64,000 nucleotides of DNA from CAVVIO01 sp963748095 (GCA_963748095.1 CAVVIO010000003.1:62001-126000), one strand, 5' to 3'. Numbered from the stretch's first letter, positions 48,946 to 59,787 are shown. Numbers and translations are program-made. The notes: generated from the sequence alone by a model not told the origin.

Positions 48946-48961
48946 TATTAATATTGATAAT

Positions 48962-50137
48962 ATGGGATATAGTAGCGACTTTTTATTACTAAGGCAATTA
49001 TTTAATCAGCAACAGAATAAAATCATCGTTCCGGAGACAGATATTTCCATCCGGAATATGAACTTCAGATCTGTAGCTGAAAAACATCTGCCGGGTAATA
49101 ATTATCTTCCCGAAATGGAAAGAAAAGCGCTGTCAGCATACTCCGATAAGGATATTAGTGAAAACAATCAGTTTACTTACCCGGTTTTTGTTTCCGGTTC
49201 TTCTGTGAAATTTAATAAAGCCATCGTATTACTGCACGGCCTGAACGAGCGGAACTGGGACAAATACCTGTACTGGGCGAAGTACCTGGTAGAAAATACA
49301 GGCAAACCTGTAATATTGTTTCCAATTGCATTTCATATGAACCGCACGCCCAAAGCATGGACAAATCCAAGGAGCATGTCGGTATTATTAAAGGAAAGGT
49401 TGAAAAAATATCCGGATGATAACAATGCAAGTTTTGCAAATGCAGCATTGAGTGAACGGTTGTGCAATATGCCCGAGCGTTTTGTATATTCCGGATTTCA
49501 AAGTATAGTTGATATCATTGAATTATTAAGGGATATGGAACAGGGCAGGCATCCTTTGTTTGAAAAAGGAACAAAAGCCGACATTTTCGGGTATTCCATC
49601 GGTGCATTTATAAGCCAGATCCTGATGATTGCTAATCCGGAAAACCTGTTGGGGAATTCTAAGTTTGCCTTATTTTGCGGGGGGGCGGTTTTTAGTCAGA
49701 TGAACGGTATTTCCCGTTATATTATGGATAGTATTGCTTTCGAGAAATTATATACTTTTTACATGCAGGAAAAGAACTGGGAAAAAACATCCGGTAACTT
49801 TCGGAATATATTAAAAAGCGAAAAAATTGGTATGGCTTTCAGGGCCATGCTGGCCCCCGGGCGGCTGCAAAAGTTCAGGGAACAGGTTTTTGAAAAATTG
49901 AACCATCAGGTGCAGGCTGTCAGTCTTCTCAAAGATAAAATTATTCCCGGAAAAGGAATTTATGAAACACTGAAAGGCAGTAGGGATAAAATACCGATTA
50001 ATGTGAAAATTACAGACATGCCGTTTCAGTATACCCACGAGAATCCTTTTCCTATATTTACTAATTCTGCTGCCAGCCTTGCTGTAGACAGGGGTTTCGA
50101 ACAGATTTTTTGTCAGATTGCCAGGTTTCTTAAATAG
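48962..50137 (+). CDS. DUF6051 alpha/beta-hydrolase-like protein
   Basis: The 391-residue protein has alpha/beta-hydrolase features: oxyanion segment IVLLHGLNERNWDKYL and nucleophile-elbow-like FGYSIGAFISQIL, where Ser sits in G-Y-S-I-G. A later Asp/His pair (KDKIIP, FQYTHENPF) could complete the triad. No signal peptide is seen, so it is likely cytoplasmic. The overall pattern fits the DUF6051 family, whose substrate is not known to me. The LytTR gene is divergent upstream. Confidence 0.72.
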   Translation: MGYSSDFLLLRQLFNQQQNKIIVPETDISIRNMNFRSVAEKHLPGNNYLPEMERKALSAYSDKDISENNQFTYPVFVSGSSVKFNKAIVLLHGLNERNWDKYLYWAKYLVENTGKPVILFPIAFHMNRTPKAWTNPRSMSVLLKERLKKYPDDNNASFANAALSERLCNMPERFVYSGFQSIVDIIELLRDMEQGRHPLFEKGTKADIFGYSIGAFISQILMIANPENLLGNSKFALFCGGAVFSQMNGISRYIMDSIAFEKLYTFYMQEKNWEKTSGNFRNILKSEKIGMAFRAMLAPGRLQKFREQVFEKLNHQVQAVSLLKDKIIPGKGIYETLKGSRDKIPINVKITDMPFQYTHENPFPIFTNSAASLAVDRGFEQIFCQIARFLK

Positions 50138-50377
50138 TGGCTGCATGTGTAATATTAGCCTGGTCCTGAAGTTATAGGTGTAAATTTGCTTTTTCCTGAA
50201 TTATCCTTTACATTTAATCCGATTATCGGCAGTTGGATATAGAGAGAAGAGATATCACCGGTAAATCTGGTAGTTGTTACCATAATTAACATACACAATG
50301 ATATCGTTAAACAATTTCGTAATTGTCTACAGATAGTTATTGTATTAATTTAAAAGAATACTTTTTGAATAAATAAA

Positions 50378-53180
50378 ATGGACAAAATGAAAAATATTTA
50401 TCTGCTTTTTTTACTCATTACACTTCTATCATGTAATTCGAAAAACAATGATCCCAGACAATATATTGATTTGAAAGGACAATGGCAGTTCGAATTGGAT
50501 ACGTCGAATAACGGAATACAACAAAGCTGGCATTTATTGGATTTGAAAGATTCCATAGACCTGCCGGGGACAATGGATTTAAACCACAAAGGTTTCCGGA
50601 ATGCCGATACCACGACAATGCATCTCAACAGGCTTTACAAATATGAAGGTGCAGCATGGTACCGGAAAAAAGTGATCATTCCTGAGAGCTTTCAAAACAA
50701 ACACATTCAACTTTTCCTCGAACGGACAAAATCATCGGAGATATGGATTGACAGCACACTGGTCGGCAGTTCAAGAATTTTACAGACCCCCCAGGAATTT
50801 GATGTGACGGATTATCTCACCCCAGGTGAGCATTTTATCACCATTCGCATTGATAACAGTTTAAAGCTTACACCTTACGGGAATGTACATATCTATTCCG
50901 ACGATACCCAAACCAACTGGAATGGAATTATCGGCCAACTATATTATAGAGGCATCATCTAAAACATATATCTCGGATCTTCAGGTTTATCCGGATATCG
51001 ATAAAAAGAAAATCGATATTAAAATGGAAACAGTAAACCAGTTAAACCTGAAGGATATCACAATAGATTTAAATGTTGAGAGAACAATTAATGGGAAGAC
51101 ACGAAAGTTAAAATCCAAAAGAATAAACAGGACCTGTGAACCTGTGATGAATCTGGAGTATGATCTGGGTATGGAATGCAGTTTATGGGATGAATACCAT
51201 CAACCAGTTTATCATTTAACGGCAGTTATTTCCAGTGGTGATATTAAGGATTCAAAAACAGTACCATTTGGAATGCGAAAGTTTTCTGTAAAAGGAACTC
51301 AATTTGCAATCAATGGCCGCATAACTTTTTTAAGGGGTAAACACGATGCCTGCGTCTTTCCTCTTACCGGATTTCCGCCGATGGATGCAGAGGGCTGGGT
51401 ACGGGTATTTAAAATTGCCAAATCTTATGGCATTAACCATTATCGTTTCCATTCATACTGTCCACCTGACGCTGCTTTTACTGCCGCCGACCAAGAAGGA
51501 ATTTATATTCAGGCTGAATTGCCATTCTGGGGCGGACTGGAATCGGATACTATTGCGGATATGTTAAAAGAAGAAGGAATGGCCATGTTAAAGTCTTATG
51601 CAAACCATCCGTCGTTCGTTATGTTTTCACCCGGAAATGAAATCTGGAGCGGTCACGACCGTGTTGAAAAAAATATCCGGGCATTCAAAAAATATGATAG
51701 CCGTCCGCTTTATACCATGGGATCGAATAATAATAGTGGTTATGTCGGCCCTCGTAAGTGTTCCGATTTCTTTGTGGCAGCGAGAACACCATATGCATAT
51801 GATACTATTTTAACACACACCAGGCTTACCCAGGCTTTTGTCGACTCCAAAAACGGGGGGATACTCAATACGCAAACGCCCTCAACGGAGATTGAATTTA
51901 ATTATGCGGTATCGCACATTAATATACCCGTTGTCGGTCATGAGATTGGACAATACCAGATATTTCCCGATTATAACGAGATTAATAAATATACCGGTGT
52001 GCTTCGTGCCTGGAACCTGGAGGTTTTTCGTAACCGTCTGAAAAAAGCCGGTATGCTCGATCAGGATATGGCCTTTCATAAAGCCTCGGGAGCATGGTCG
52101 GCACTTTGTTATAAGGCTGAAATGGAAGCAGCCATTCGTACAAAGGGTTTTGGTGGCTTTCAGTTGCTCGATCTGCAGGATTTTCCCGGACAGGGAACCG
52201 CTTTGGTGGGAATCCTGGATGCATTTATGGATAGCAAGAATGTTGTGAGCCCTAAGGAATGGTTACAATCATGCAACGACATTGTATTATTGCTGGAGTT
52301 TCCCAGCTACTGCTGGACAAACAAGGAACATTTTCAGGCAAAAGTAAAGGTTGCCAATTATTCCGATCAAACCCTGCAAAAGGATTTGAAATGGGAAATT
52401 AAAAACCAGAGAGGGGAAGTTCTGGACAATGGTATGTTTTCGGGATTAACAATCAAAGACGGAGGGATTACATCTGTTGGCAAAATAGATACAGATCTTT
52501 CATCTATTAAGAGGTCTGAAAAACTTACGGTGAATATTTCGATACCCGGCAGTTCGTATTCCAATGCTTATCCCGTATGGGTTTATCCGCCAGATACATC
52601 TGTTACGGGTACTAGCAATATTTTTGTTGCCACCGAATTGAATAAAAACGTACTTTTCGCATTACAAAAGGGGGCTAAAGTGTTGCTATTTCCTACATCC
52701 GGAGAAGTTCAGGGGAGGAGTGTACAGGGCCTGTTCCCGCCCGATTTCTGGAACTACGGTATGTTTAAAGGTATAAGCGAGTGGGCAAAAAAACCGGTAT
52801 CACCCGGAACACTGGGAATACTGACCAATCCGGAACATCCCGTTTTTAATTCTTTCCCTACCGATTTTCATACCAACTGGCAGTGGTTCTCCATCATTAA
52901 AGCCAGTAATCCGCTTATACTCGATAGTACAGCACCTGATTACAGACCGATAGTTCAGGTAATCGATAACCTGGAACGAAATCACAAGCTGGGGCTTATT
53001 TTTGAATTTAAGGTGGGCAAGGGGAAATTACTGGTATGTATGTCACAACTGAATCAAATAATGGACAAGCCCGAGGCAGTGCAGCTTTATCAGTCAATAG
53101 TCAATTATATGAATTCCGCTGATTTTAATCCCGATTATCAAGTAAGCAGTGATGAACTGAACAGATTATTTACAAATTAA
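50378..53180 (+). pseudogene. Glycoside hydrolase family 2 lipoprotein, frameshifted
   Basis: The repaired protein would be about 930 residues. A lipobox (LLSC) suggests surface or periplasmic attachment. The GH2 sugar-binding domain comes first (LKGQWQFELD, with AWYRKKVIIPESF), then the Ig-like domain and the catalytic TIM barrel with FLRGKHDACVFPLTG and GINHYRFHSYCPPDAAF. The acid/base Glu is in SPGNEIWSG, and the nucleophile Glu is probably in VGHEIGQYQ. The frame breaks near 50941-50946 between GIIGQLY and IEASSKTY, where one extra T appears (TATATTATAG). The substrate is not determined; beta-galactoside or beta-glucuronide are options. Confidence 0.82.
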
Positions 53181-53470
53181 TGATAAGGAATACTACCCGT
53201 TTGCCGCGGGAGAAAACTTGTCACATTGTCACTCCTGTAAATATCTCTTCCAAAGAATGATATATAAAAAGAATATCAATGGATGGAACTTTCATTATGA
53301 AGATGGAAAGTTTTCAGTTTCACATACTATAGCGTAAATTGGGATTAACATATTTTAAAATAAATAGTAAGATGCAATGAAAATGTTGTAAATTTAAGTG
53401 GTACTTGTCAGTGATAAAAGTTTTTGTTCTGACAGATTATAATAAAATAAATAACTTAAAACCGAAAACA

Positions 53471-54925
53471 TTGAAAGTAGTCGTATTAGGCGCCGGCATT
53501 TCCGGCCACACTGCTGCAGCTTTTCTTAAAAAGCAGTTGGGGCGAAAACACGAGGTTATTGTCGTATCGCCCAGTAAATGGTATCAGTGGATTCCTTCTA
53601 ACATCTGGGTTGGAGTAGGAAGGATGAATGCGGATCAGGTCCGATTCGAACTGCAAAAGGTTTACAAGCGGTGGAAGATCGAATTTAAACAGGCAAAAGC
53701 GCTTGCTATTTACCCGGAAGGTACGGAAGGACAGTCCAAACCATGTGTGAAGATTACATATACAGATCCTGACAAGGAAGGAACTACCGAACTGGTTGAA
53801 TACGACTACCTGGTGAATGCCACCGGTCCGAAACTGAATTTCGCGGCAACTCCCGGACTGGGCCCGGGAAATTTCACCCATTCGGTTTGTTCTACCGATC
53901 ATGCCATGGAAACCTGGCAACATCTTCAGAAGCATATCGAACTGATGAAGCAGGGCAAAAAACAGCGTTTTCTGATAGGCACAGGTCACCCTATGGCCAC
54001 TTGCCAGGGTGCGGCATTCGAATATACACTGAACCTGGCCTTTGAATTTAAGCGACATAAGGTGAGCGATATGGCAGAAATTATTTGGATAACAAACGAA
54101 TACGAACTGGGTGATTTCGGCATGGGTGGCGCCTTTATCAAGCGGGGCGGATACATCACACCTACCAAAGTTTTTGCCGAATCGGTATTGTCCGAGAATA
54201 ATATTACCTGGATAAAGCGGGCAGGAGTTACCAAAGTGGAAGAGGGTAAGATCTTTTATGAAACACTCGGTGGGGAGAGTAAAACTGTTGAATTCGATTT
54301 TGCCATGCTGATCCCTGCCTTTGCAGGACAGGGAATAATGGCTTATAACGCAAAGGGAGAGGAAATAACTTCCACATTATTTGCACCGAATGGTTTTATG
54401 AAAGTGGATGCCGATTACACGGCAAAACCTTTTGAGGAATGGAGCATTAACGACTGGCCGCAGATATACCAGAATCCGGCTTACAATAATATTTACGCGG
54501 CAGGTATTGCTTTTGCACCGCCACATGCCATTTCGAAACCGATGAAAAGCCCATCGGGAACCGCAATCTTTCCTTCGCCACCACGTACCGGTATGCCTTC
54601 CGGGGTAACGGGAAAGGTTATTGCTCAGAATATTGCACAACGCATTAAAACCGGTACAACCGATCACAAACATAAAGCAAATATGGGGCGCATGGGGGCA
54701 GCCTGTATCATATCGGCAGGTTACAGTATGACACACGGCCTGGGTGCAACTATGACCGTTAGTCCCATTGTGCCCGACTGGGAAAAATACCCGGAATGGG
54801 GACGTAATATCAATGCCACTGTGGGCGAGGTTGGATTGGCCGGCCACTGGATCAAGCTGTTTTTGCACTATATGTTTTTGCACAAAGCCAAAGGATATCC
54901 ATTCTGGTGGCTGCTTCCTGAATAA
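53471..54925 (+). CDS. sqr: Sulfide:quinone oxidoreductase (SQR)
   Basis: SQR oxidises sulfide to sulfur and passes electrons to quinone at the membrane. The FAD-binding loop is VVVLGAGISGHTAAAFL. Three redox cysteines of the family are present: HSVCSTDHA, GHPMATCQGAAFEY and GAACIISAG. The C-terminus ends with an amphipathic segment (HWIKLFLHYMFLHKAKGYPFWWLLPE region) fit for membrane docking. The best start is a TTG at 53471 (MKVVVLGAG), because upstream TTG and GTG codons only add a poorly conserved extension. A 52-residue protein follows. Confidence 0.85.
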   Translation: MKVVVLGAGISGHTAAAFLKKQLGRKHEVIVVSPSKWYQWIPSNIWVGVGRMNADQVRFELQKVYKRWKIEFKQAKALAIYPEGTEGQSKPCVKITYTDPDKEGTTELVEYDYLVNATGPKLNFAATPGLGPGNFTHSVCSTDHAMETWQHLQKHIELMKQGKKQRFLIGTGHPMATCQGAAFEYTLNLAFEFKRHKVSDMAEIIWITNEYELGDFGMGGAFIKRGGYITPTKVFAESVLSENNITWIKRAGVTKVEEGKIFYETLGGESKTVEFDFAMLIPAFAGQGIMAYNAKGEEITSTLFAPNGFMKVDADYTAKPFEEWSINDWPQIYQNPAYNNIYAAGIAFAPPHAISKPMKSPSGTAIFPSPPRTGMPSGVTGKVIAQNIAQRIKTGTTDHKHKANMGRMGAACIISAGYSMTHGLGATMTVSPIVPDWEKYPEWGRNINATVGEVGLAGHWIKLFLHYMFLHKAKGYPFWWLLPE

Positions 54926-54945
54926 TAAACTAAAATATAAATGAT

Positions 54946-55104
54946 ATGGCACCAAAAATAATCAGAGGGTATAAGGATGAGTTTTATCCGCCTTTCCCAA
55001 CAAAACGAACACTGTTCTGGCGAAATAATTTCCTGTATCAGTTATACAAGTTTTTTCGCCTTAATTTCAAAATTATGAGAATAGTGGTGAAAGGGCATTC
55101 CTAG
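54946..55104 (+). CDS. 52-residue small protein after SQR
   Basis: ATG at 54946, 52 codons, TAG at 55102-55104, beginning 20 bases after the SQR stop. The translation (MAPKIIRGYKDEFYPPFPTK, then RTLFWRNNFLYQLYKFFRLN) is rich in Arg, Lys and aromatics and has no clear transmembrane helix. Such basic, aromatic small proteins often bind membrane surfaces or protein partners. The close spacing suggests it accompanies SQR. No family is known to me. Confidence 0.6.
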   Translation: MAPKIIRGYKDEFYPPFPTKRTLFWRNNFLYQLYKFFRLNFKIMRIVVKGHS

Positions 55105-55442
55105 AAATAAAAATACCGGCACACAGGCGAGTGAATATATTTCGTACGCATGATCCTGTCAGGCCAGACGGGCCGTCGGGATGTAAATTTCATCTTCACC
55201 CTTATAATTGATTACCGGATTCCTTCCCGTAAGTTGATAAAATGAATTTGCTATTTATGGTATAAACTGTTACATTTATTCCCGTTTCCGGCAGTTGTAA
55301 GTAAAATTACCGCTATACCGTTAGAAATATAAATAAAATACATGAAGCAAAATAGTCTTAAGATCATTCCTGAGTACCTGGAATAATTGTACCCATGTTA
55401 AAGGAAAATAATAATATAGCAAAAACAATAAATAATATAATT
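55105..55442. other. Non-coding gap with short inverted repeats
   Basis: About 340 bases lie between the small SQR-linked gene and the barrel gene. It contains a GC-richer patch near 55110-55180 (GGCC-agac-GGGCC) and the string GAGTGAATATATTTCGTACGC, which partly matches one near 59898. No tRNA or convincing gene is visible. A TTG/ATG frame extends the barrel gene upstream, but the signal peptide places its start at 55443. Confidence 0.4.
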
Positions 55443-55931
55443 ATGAAAAAAATAGTATTTACAGCAATTTTTTTGGTGATAACCGCAATAACTGGATTTT
55501 CCCAGATTGAAAAAAACTCACTCCTTTTAGGAGGATATGCCAGTTTCAATTATGAAAACACGAATATTAATATAAACTTAAATCCAAATACCGGACTGTT
55601 TTTAACAGACAGATTCTGTTTAGGGATATCGTTTCCAATTGTATATTATTCGGAGAGATTTTACTGGGGACTGGCTCCTTTCGGAAGGTACTATTTTAAG
55701 TCAGGGGAACCTAAAAGTTTTTATATTTCAGGGGCTGTTGGGATAACAAGTTTTCTTAATTCGGACAATACGCTTACCGATCAGGCGTTAACGTTGGGGA
55801 TCGGTCATGTGTGGCTTTTAAATAAAAGCGTTGGCTTTGAAACAGAAGTTAAGTGGTATACAAGTTTTCACCATATAAATGCCGGGTTGTTCCTGGGATT
55901 TCAGATTTACTTCAATAAATCGGATGATTAA
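55443..55931 (+). CDS. Small outer-membrane beta-barrel protein
   Basis: The 162-residue protein has a signal peptide (IVFTAIFLVITAITGFSQ) and then alternating strands (SLLLGGYASFNYEN, then FYWGLAPFGRYYF, ending GLFLGFQIYFNKS), as in small OprF/OmpW-like barrels. The start is the ATG at 55443, because the longer frame adds a non-signal stretch. A terminator at 55984-56012 closes the unit. Function is unknown. Confidence 0.75.
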   Translation: MKKIVFTAIFLVITAITGFSQIEKNSLLLGGYASFNYENTNININLNPNTGLFLTDRFCLGISFPIVYYSERFYWGLAPFGRYYFKSGEPKSFYISGAVGITSFLNSDNTLTDQALTLGIGHVWLLNKSVGFETEVKWYTSFHHINAGLFLGFQIYFNKSDD

Positions 55932-55983
55932 ACGGTACTTTGTTACCTTGCCCCCCCTCTGCAAATTTGCTTTTTGCCGGATT

Positions 55984-56012
55984 AAAAAGACAGGGTCATT
56001 TTGCCTGTTTTT
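55984..56012 (+). terminator. Rho-independent terminator of the barrel gene
   Basis: AAAAAGACAGG (55984-55994) pairs with CCTGTTTTTT (56004-56012) around a short loop, including one G-T pair. The T run lies in the right arm. It is 53 bases past the stop codon. Confidence 0.6.
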
Positions 56013-56019
56013 ATAAAAT

Positions 56020-56049
56020 GGCAGAGACGCTTTATACGGTGTCTCTACC
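56020..56049. repeat. Palindromic element with AGAGAC/GTCTCT arms
   Basis: GGCAGAGAC (56020-56028) pairs with GTCTCTACC (56041-56049) with one mismatch around a 12-base interior that pairs weakly. The arms resemble palindromic repeats of the AGAGACGC type known from many bacterial genomes. I see only this one copy in the window. Confidence 0.45.
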
Positions 56050-56203
56050 AATCGTATTTCAATTTATATTTATTTACCCAATAGGATGCGAGGCTGTCTC
56101 GTGAATTGTGTTCGTACCCTGAAGGGCGGTTAAAAATATTTTAGTCTGCACTTGTAGCAGTAATTGTATTTCTGAGTATCTTAGATGAAAATCTGAACCT
56201 CAA

Positions 56204-58570
56204 ATGTTCCGGAACTTTCTGAAGTTAACTATTCGCAATATACTTAAGTACAAAGCCTATTCTGCCGCGAGCATCATTAATCTAACAGTCGGCTTTTGTG
56301 CTTATATTCTGATATCCCTGTATGTGAATTACGAGTATAGCTGGGATAAGCAGAATGTTAATTATTCGCAGATTTACCGGGTGCAACGAACTTTTACAGA
56401 GGCTATACAAAGTACCAACGGCAATAATATATCGCCGCATACCCGGGGGATCACCGCCAAACTGATAGATAACAACTTTCCTGAGGTAAAGAAAACACTG
56501 CTTTTGCGTGAAAACCGGGGAAGTTACCTTTCTACTGGTATCAATAATACCTTTTGGGAGGAGTATGGGTTCGGTTCCGGTCAGGCTGTATTTGATGTTT
56601 TTACTTTCCGTTTTATGGAAGGGGCGAAAGAAAATGCCCTGGGGGACCCTTATACGATCATTCTTTCGAAAAAACTGGCAGGGAAGCTTTTCCCCGGCGA
56701 TACGGCAGTGGTGGGGAAGACGGTCATTATAGAAAAGAAGTTTCCCTTAAAGGTGACCGGGGTTTACGATGATTTCCCGTTTAATTCCAGTTTCAGACCC
56801 AATTATATTATTTCGCTTTCCAGCTACGATAAAACGGAAGATTGCCGGAACAGCATACGTGGTGAATATTACACCTATGTCCTGTTAAAAAAAGGCCAGG
56901 ATTATCACACATTAGATAAAAAGATAGCGAACCTTTACAGTGGTTATAAGGATTTTGAAGAAGAGAAATTGTCTCTATGTCCGCTTTCCATGATATACCT
57001 GAGTTTCAACGGAAATCAGGATTATATGGTTGTTTTATTTATTTACAGGTTGATCGGCATCTTTATCCTGTTACTTTCTGCGTTTAATTATATCAATCTC
57101 ACTACCGCCCATATTTCCGTAAGGAATAAGGAGGTAGCTGTAAAAAAAATATACGGTAGCAACAGGCAAAGGCTCATTATTTTTTTTCAGTCAGAAACAT
57201 TCTTAACATCCATTATAAGCGTTAGCCTGGCTTTCATTTTAGTAAAATATATTCTTCCGCTCTTTAACAACATCATTGCCAAAGACCTGGAATTATCATT
57301 TGTGACGCAATGGGAATTTGTGGTAAAAATGGTTCTTATAGCAATATTCACGGGATTTCTATCCGGCCTGTACCCTGCTTTTTTTATGTCGGGCCGCAAA
57401 GCGCTCGATCTTTTTAAGGGGAATCTTTTCAGGGCAGGCAACGACAAATCGGGGATACGGAAGGTTCTGATCGTCATTCAGTTCTCAATAGCCATATTAT
57501 TCATCATATTGACCCTGAATTTTAACCGTCAGGTAAAATATACCCTTAATATGGATGTCGGATTTAAAAGAGAAAGTTTGTTGTATACCATGATATCCGT
57601 ATCACGAAAAGATGCTGACTGGGAGTATCTGAGGGAAAAGATCCTTAGTCATCCCGAGATTCTGGATGCATCCATGTCAAGACATATCCCGATGATCACC
57701 TTTGGCGGGAAACTGATCACCTGGGAAGGCGCCCCTTCCGGAGAACTTCTGTTTACACGCGATAACCTGGTAAGTTATGATTTTATAAAAACCATGGGGA
57801 TACATATCGTGAAGGGAAGGGACTTCTCGCGCGATTTTTCTTCCGACGTTGGTAAATCGTGCATTATTAATGAATCGGCAGTGAGGAATTTCGGATGGGA
57901 CAATCCCCTTGGTAAAACCGTGGATAATAAGTACCAGGTAGTAGGCGAGGTGAAAGATTTTCATAATAATGACGTGTACAACATAATAGAACCGTTTTAT
58001 ATGGTGCTAATGAACGATTCGGTGATGAATGGGCCCCTGTCGCTTGCCTTCAGGGTAGATTCCAACAATATAGGAAAAGCAAAAGATATCCTTACATCTG
58101 AACTGAATGCTTATTTTCCATCAGATCCTTTTGAGATCAGGGATTACGATGCAACGTTTAATAACCAGAATGTATTGAATGTATACCGGACCATTCAAAG
58201 CCTGATACTCTTTTTTACTTGTCTGAATATTTTAATTGCCATCGTCGGTTTACTGGGACTGGTTTCATTCACAAGCCAGAGGAGAACGAAAGAGATCGGT
58301 ATCCGGAAAATTAACGGAAGTACCAGTAAAAACATTTTCAACATGCTTGGCAGGGAATACCTCGCCCTGATTATTCTTGCATCGCTTATTGCATGGCCAT
58401 TGTCCTACCTGTTATTCAGCGAACTTCCCGGCACCTATAAATGCCCGTTTGCCATCTGGCCCTATATTTTAGCCACAGCCATTGTCGTAGCCATTGTATT
58501 CGTTACCGCCTTGTATCACACGATAAAGGCAGCTTACTCCAATCCAGTCGAAGCGCTGAGGTATGAATGA
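56204..58570 (+). CDS. FtsX/MacB-like ABC transporter permease
   Basis: The 788-residue protein has two halves. Each has a MacB-like periplasmic core and an FtsX domain. The N-terminal helix (AASIINLTVGFCAYILISLY) is typical of the Bacteroidota group. FtsX segments include GIFILLLSAFNYINLTTAHI and the C-terminal LIAIVGLLGLVSFTSQRRTKEIGIRKINGS. These transporters usually drive extrusion or mechanical work together with a separate ATPase. No ATPase gene is adjacent. An ECF sigma gene follows after 105 bases. Confidence 0.88.
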   Translation: MFRNFLKLTIRNILKYKAYSAASIINLTVGFCAYILISLYVNYEYSWDKQNVNYSQIYRVQRTFTEAIQSTNGNNISPHTRGITAKLIDNNFPEVKKTLLLRENRGSYLSTGINNTFWEEYGFGSGQAVFDVFTFRFMEGAKENALGDPYTIILSKKLAGKLFPGDTAVVGKTVIIEKKFPLKVTGVYDDFPFNSSFRPNYIISLSSYDKTEDCRNSIRGEYYTYVLLKKGQDYHTLDKKIANLYSGYKDFEEEKLSLCPLSMIYLSFNGNQDYMVVLFIYRLIGIFILLLSAFNYINLTTAHISVRNKEVAVKKIYGSNRQRLIIFFQSETFLTSIISVSLAFILVKYILPLFNNIIAKDLELSFVTQWEFVVKMVLIAIFTGFLSGLYPAFFMSGRKALDLFKGNLFRAGNDKSGIRKVLIVIQFSIAILFIILTLNFNRQVKYTLNMDVGFKRESLLYTMISVSRKDADWEYLREKILSHPEILDASMSRHIPMITFGGKLITWEGAPSGELLFTRDNLVSYDFIKTMGIHIVKGRDFSRDFSSDVGKSCIINESAVRNFGWDNPLGKTVDNKYQVVGEVKDFHNNDVYNIIEPFYMVLMNDSVMNGPLSLAFRVDSNNIGKAKDILTSELNAYFPSDPFEIRDYDATFNNQNVLNVYRTIQSLILFFTCLNILIAIVGLLGLVSFTSQRRTKEIGIRKINGSTSKNIFNMLGREYLALIILASLIAWPLSYLLFSELPGTYKCPFAIWPYILATAIVVAIVFVTALYHTIKAAYSNPVEALRYE

Positions 58571-58675
58571 AACAGACAGGATACGGGTAAGTTGATTATT
58601 TTCTGTAAAATATTTTAGGCCATCTGTGATTTTTTTTAATTTTTCACGACTAATATTTCAACAAACAGATTTCTG

Positions 58676-59167
58676 ATGATTGATAAAAAGGTAACGGATG
58701 AATTTTTGGAATTAATCGAAGAAAATAAAAAACTGATCTACAAAGTAAGTCATATGTATTGTGACAGGACCATTGACAAGAAAGATCTTTTTCAGGAGAT
58801 AATTGCTAATTTATGGAAAGCATATCCAAATTTTAAAAAGAATTCAAAGATCAGTACATGGATTTACAGGATTTCTATCAATACCGCGATTTCATGGTTT
58901 CGGGATTATATTAAAAGCCGCAATCACATTGAGTACACAAATTTAATTCCCCAGTTACAGGATGATCCGGCAGCTATTGAACTAAATGAAAAGCTTTATG
59001 GAGCAATTGGTTTTTTGGGAAAGCTCGATAAGGCAATAATTCTTTTACAGCTTGACGGGTATTCTTACGATGAGATTTCAGAGATAATGGGGTTAACCAA
59101 AACAAATGTTGCTACAAAAATCAATCGGATTAAGCTTAAACTAAAAAATCATTTGTCGGACAATTAA
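58676..59167 (+). CDS. ECF-family sigma factor
   Basis: The 163-residue protein has region 2 (DKKDLFQEIIANLWKAYPNF, then KISTWIYRISINTAISWFRDY) and region 4 (KAIILLQLDGYSYDEISEIMGLTKTNVATKINRIKLKLKNHL). The gene immediately downstream encodes a membrane protein, typical of an anti-sigma partner. Codon use is AT-rich. Confidence 0.92.
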   Translation: MIDKKVTDEFLELIEENKKLIYKVSHMYCDRTIDKKDLFQEIIANLWKAYPNFKKNSKISTWIYRISINTAISWFRDYIKSRNHIEYTNLIPQLQDDPAAIELNEKLYGAIGFLGKLDKAIILLQLDGYSYDEISEIMGLTKTNVATKINRIKLKLKNHLSDN

Positions 59168-59178
59168 ACTGAGAAATA

Positions 59179-59772
59179 ATGGAATACGAAGAAATAAAAA
59201 CAATGTGGGAGAAATACGATAATAAACTTAATAACCTTGAAAAAATGAATAAGAAGTTAATCAGGGAGGCATTATTAAAGAAACCCGGGAGAAAGTTAAA
59301 CTGGCATAAATTTCAAAATATTTACGGTTTGATAGCTCTTCCTGTTATTATAATTGTTGCATTGCACCCCGATTTTAAACGCGAAAGTCTGGATTTAAAG
59401 TTTATGATTGGGTGCATTTTAACAATAGGTGTTATTATATACGTAAGTATTCTAAACTTTAAAAGTTATTCGATTCTTAAACGTATTGATTTGGATTCTG
59501 ATACAGTGTTAGAATCTGCTTCAAAAGTTGCTGACTTTAAGAAATCATATAATTTTCGTTGGAAACATGCCATTGTATATTACCCGTTAATTTATGCGGG
59601 AGGTCTTTTAATTACATGGAAAGGCTTCAATTTTGACACAATAACGATTGTTTTTTTAATAGCACTGTTCGTTATTACTTATATCATGAATATTATAGGG
59701 CCAAAATTATATAGAGACAGAATACAACGGTTAGAAAAGGAAATTATTAATTTGAAGGAATATACTGACTGA
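59179..59772 (+). CDS. Membrane protein, probable anti-sigma partner
   Basis: The 197-residue protein has a cytoplasmic charged N-terminus (YEEIKTMWEKYDNKLNNLEK), about four transmembrane helices (near 50-65, 75-92, 130-145 and 150-170), and a charged C-terminal coiled-coil tail. No periplasmic domain of size is visible. It starts 11 bases after the ECF sigma gene. Such a pairing suggests it sequesters the sigma factor, as cytoplasmic N-terminal domains of anti-sigma proteins do, although no zinc motif is present. Confidence 0.7.
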   Translation: MEYEEIKTMWEKYDNKLNNLEKMNKKLIREALLKKPGRKLNWHKFQNIYGLIALPVIIIVALHPDFKRESLDLKFMIGCILTIGVIIYVSILNFKSYSILKRIDLDSDTVLESASKVADFKKSYNFRWKHAIVYYPLIYAGGLLITWKGFNFDTITIVFLIALFVITYIMNIIGPKLYRDRIQRLEKEIINLKEYTD

Positions 59773-59787
59773 TATCCACCCTGGCAA

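Noticed and set aside
53257..53337. A 26-codon ATG frame (MIYKKNINGWNFHYEDG...)
   Set aside because: It is too short to judge, sits in an intergenic gap without a ribosome site, and may be a remnant or chance.
56020..56049. CRISPR repeat unit
   Set aside because: It is a single palindrome without a second copy or spacer structure nearby.
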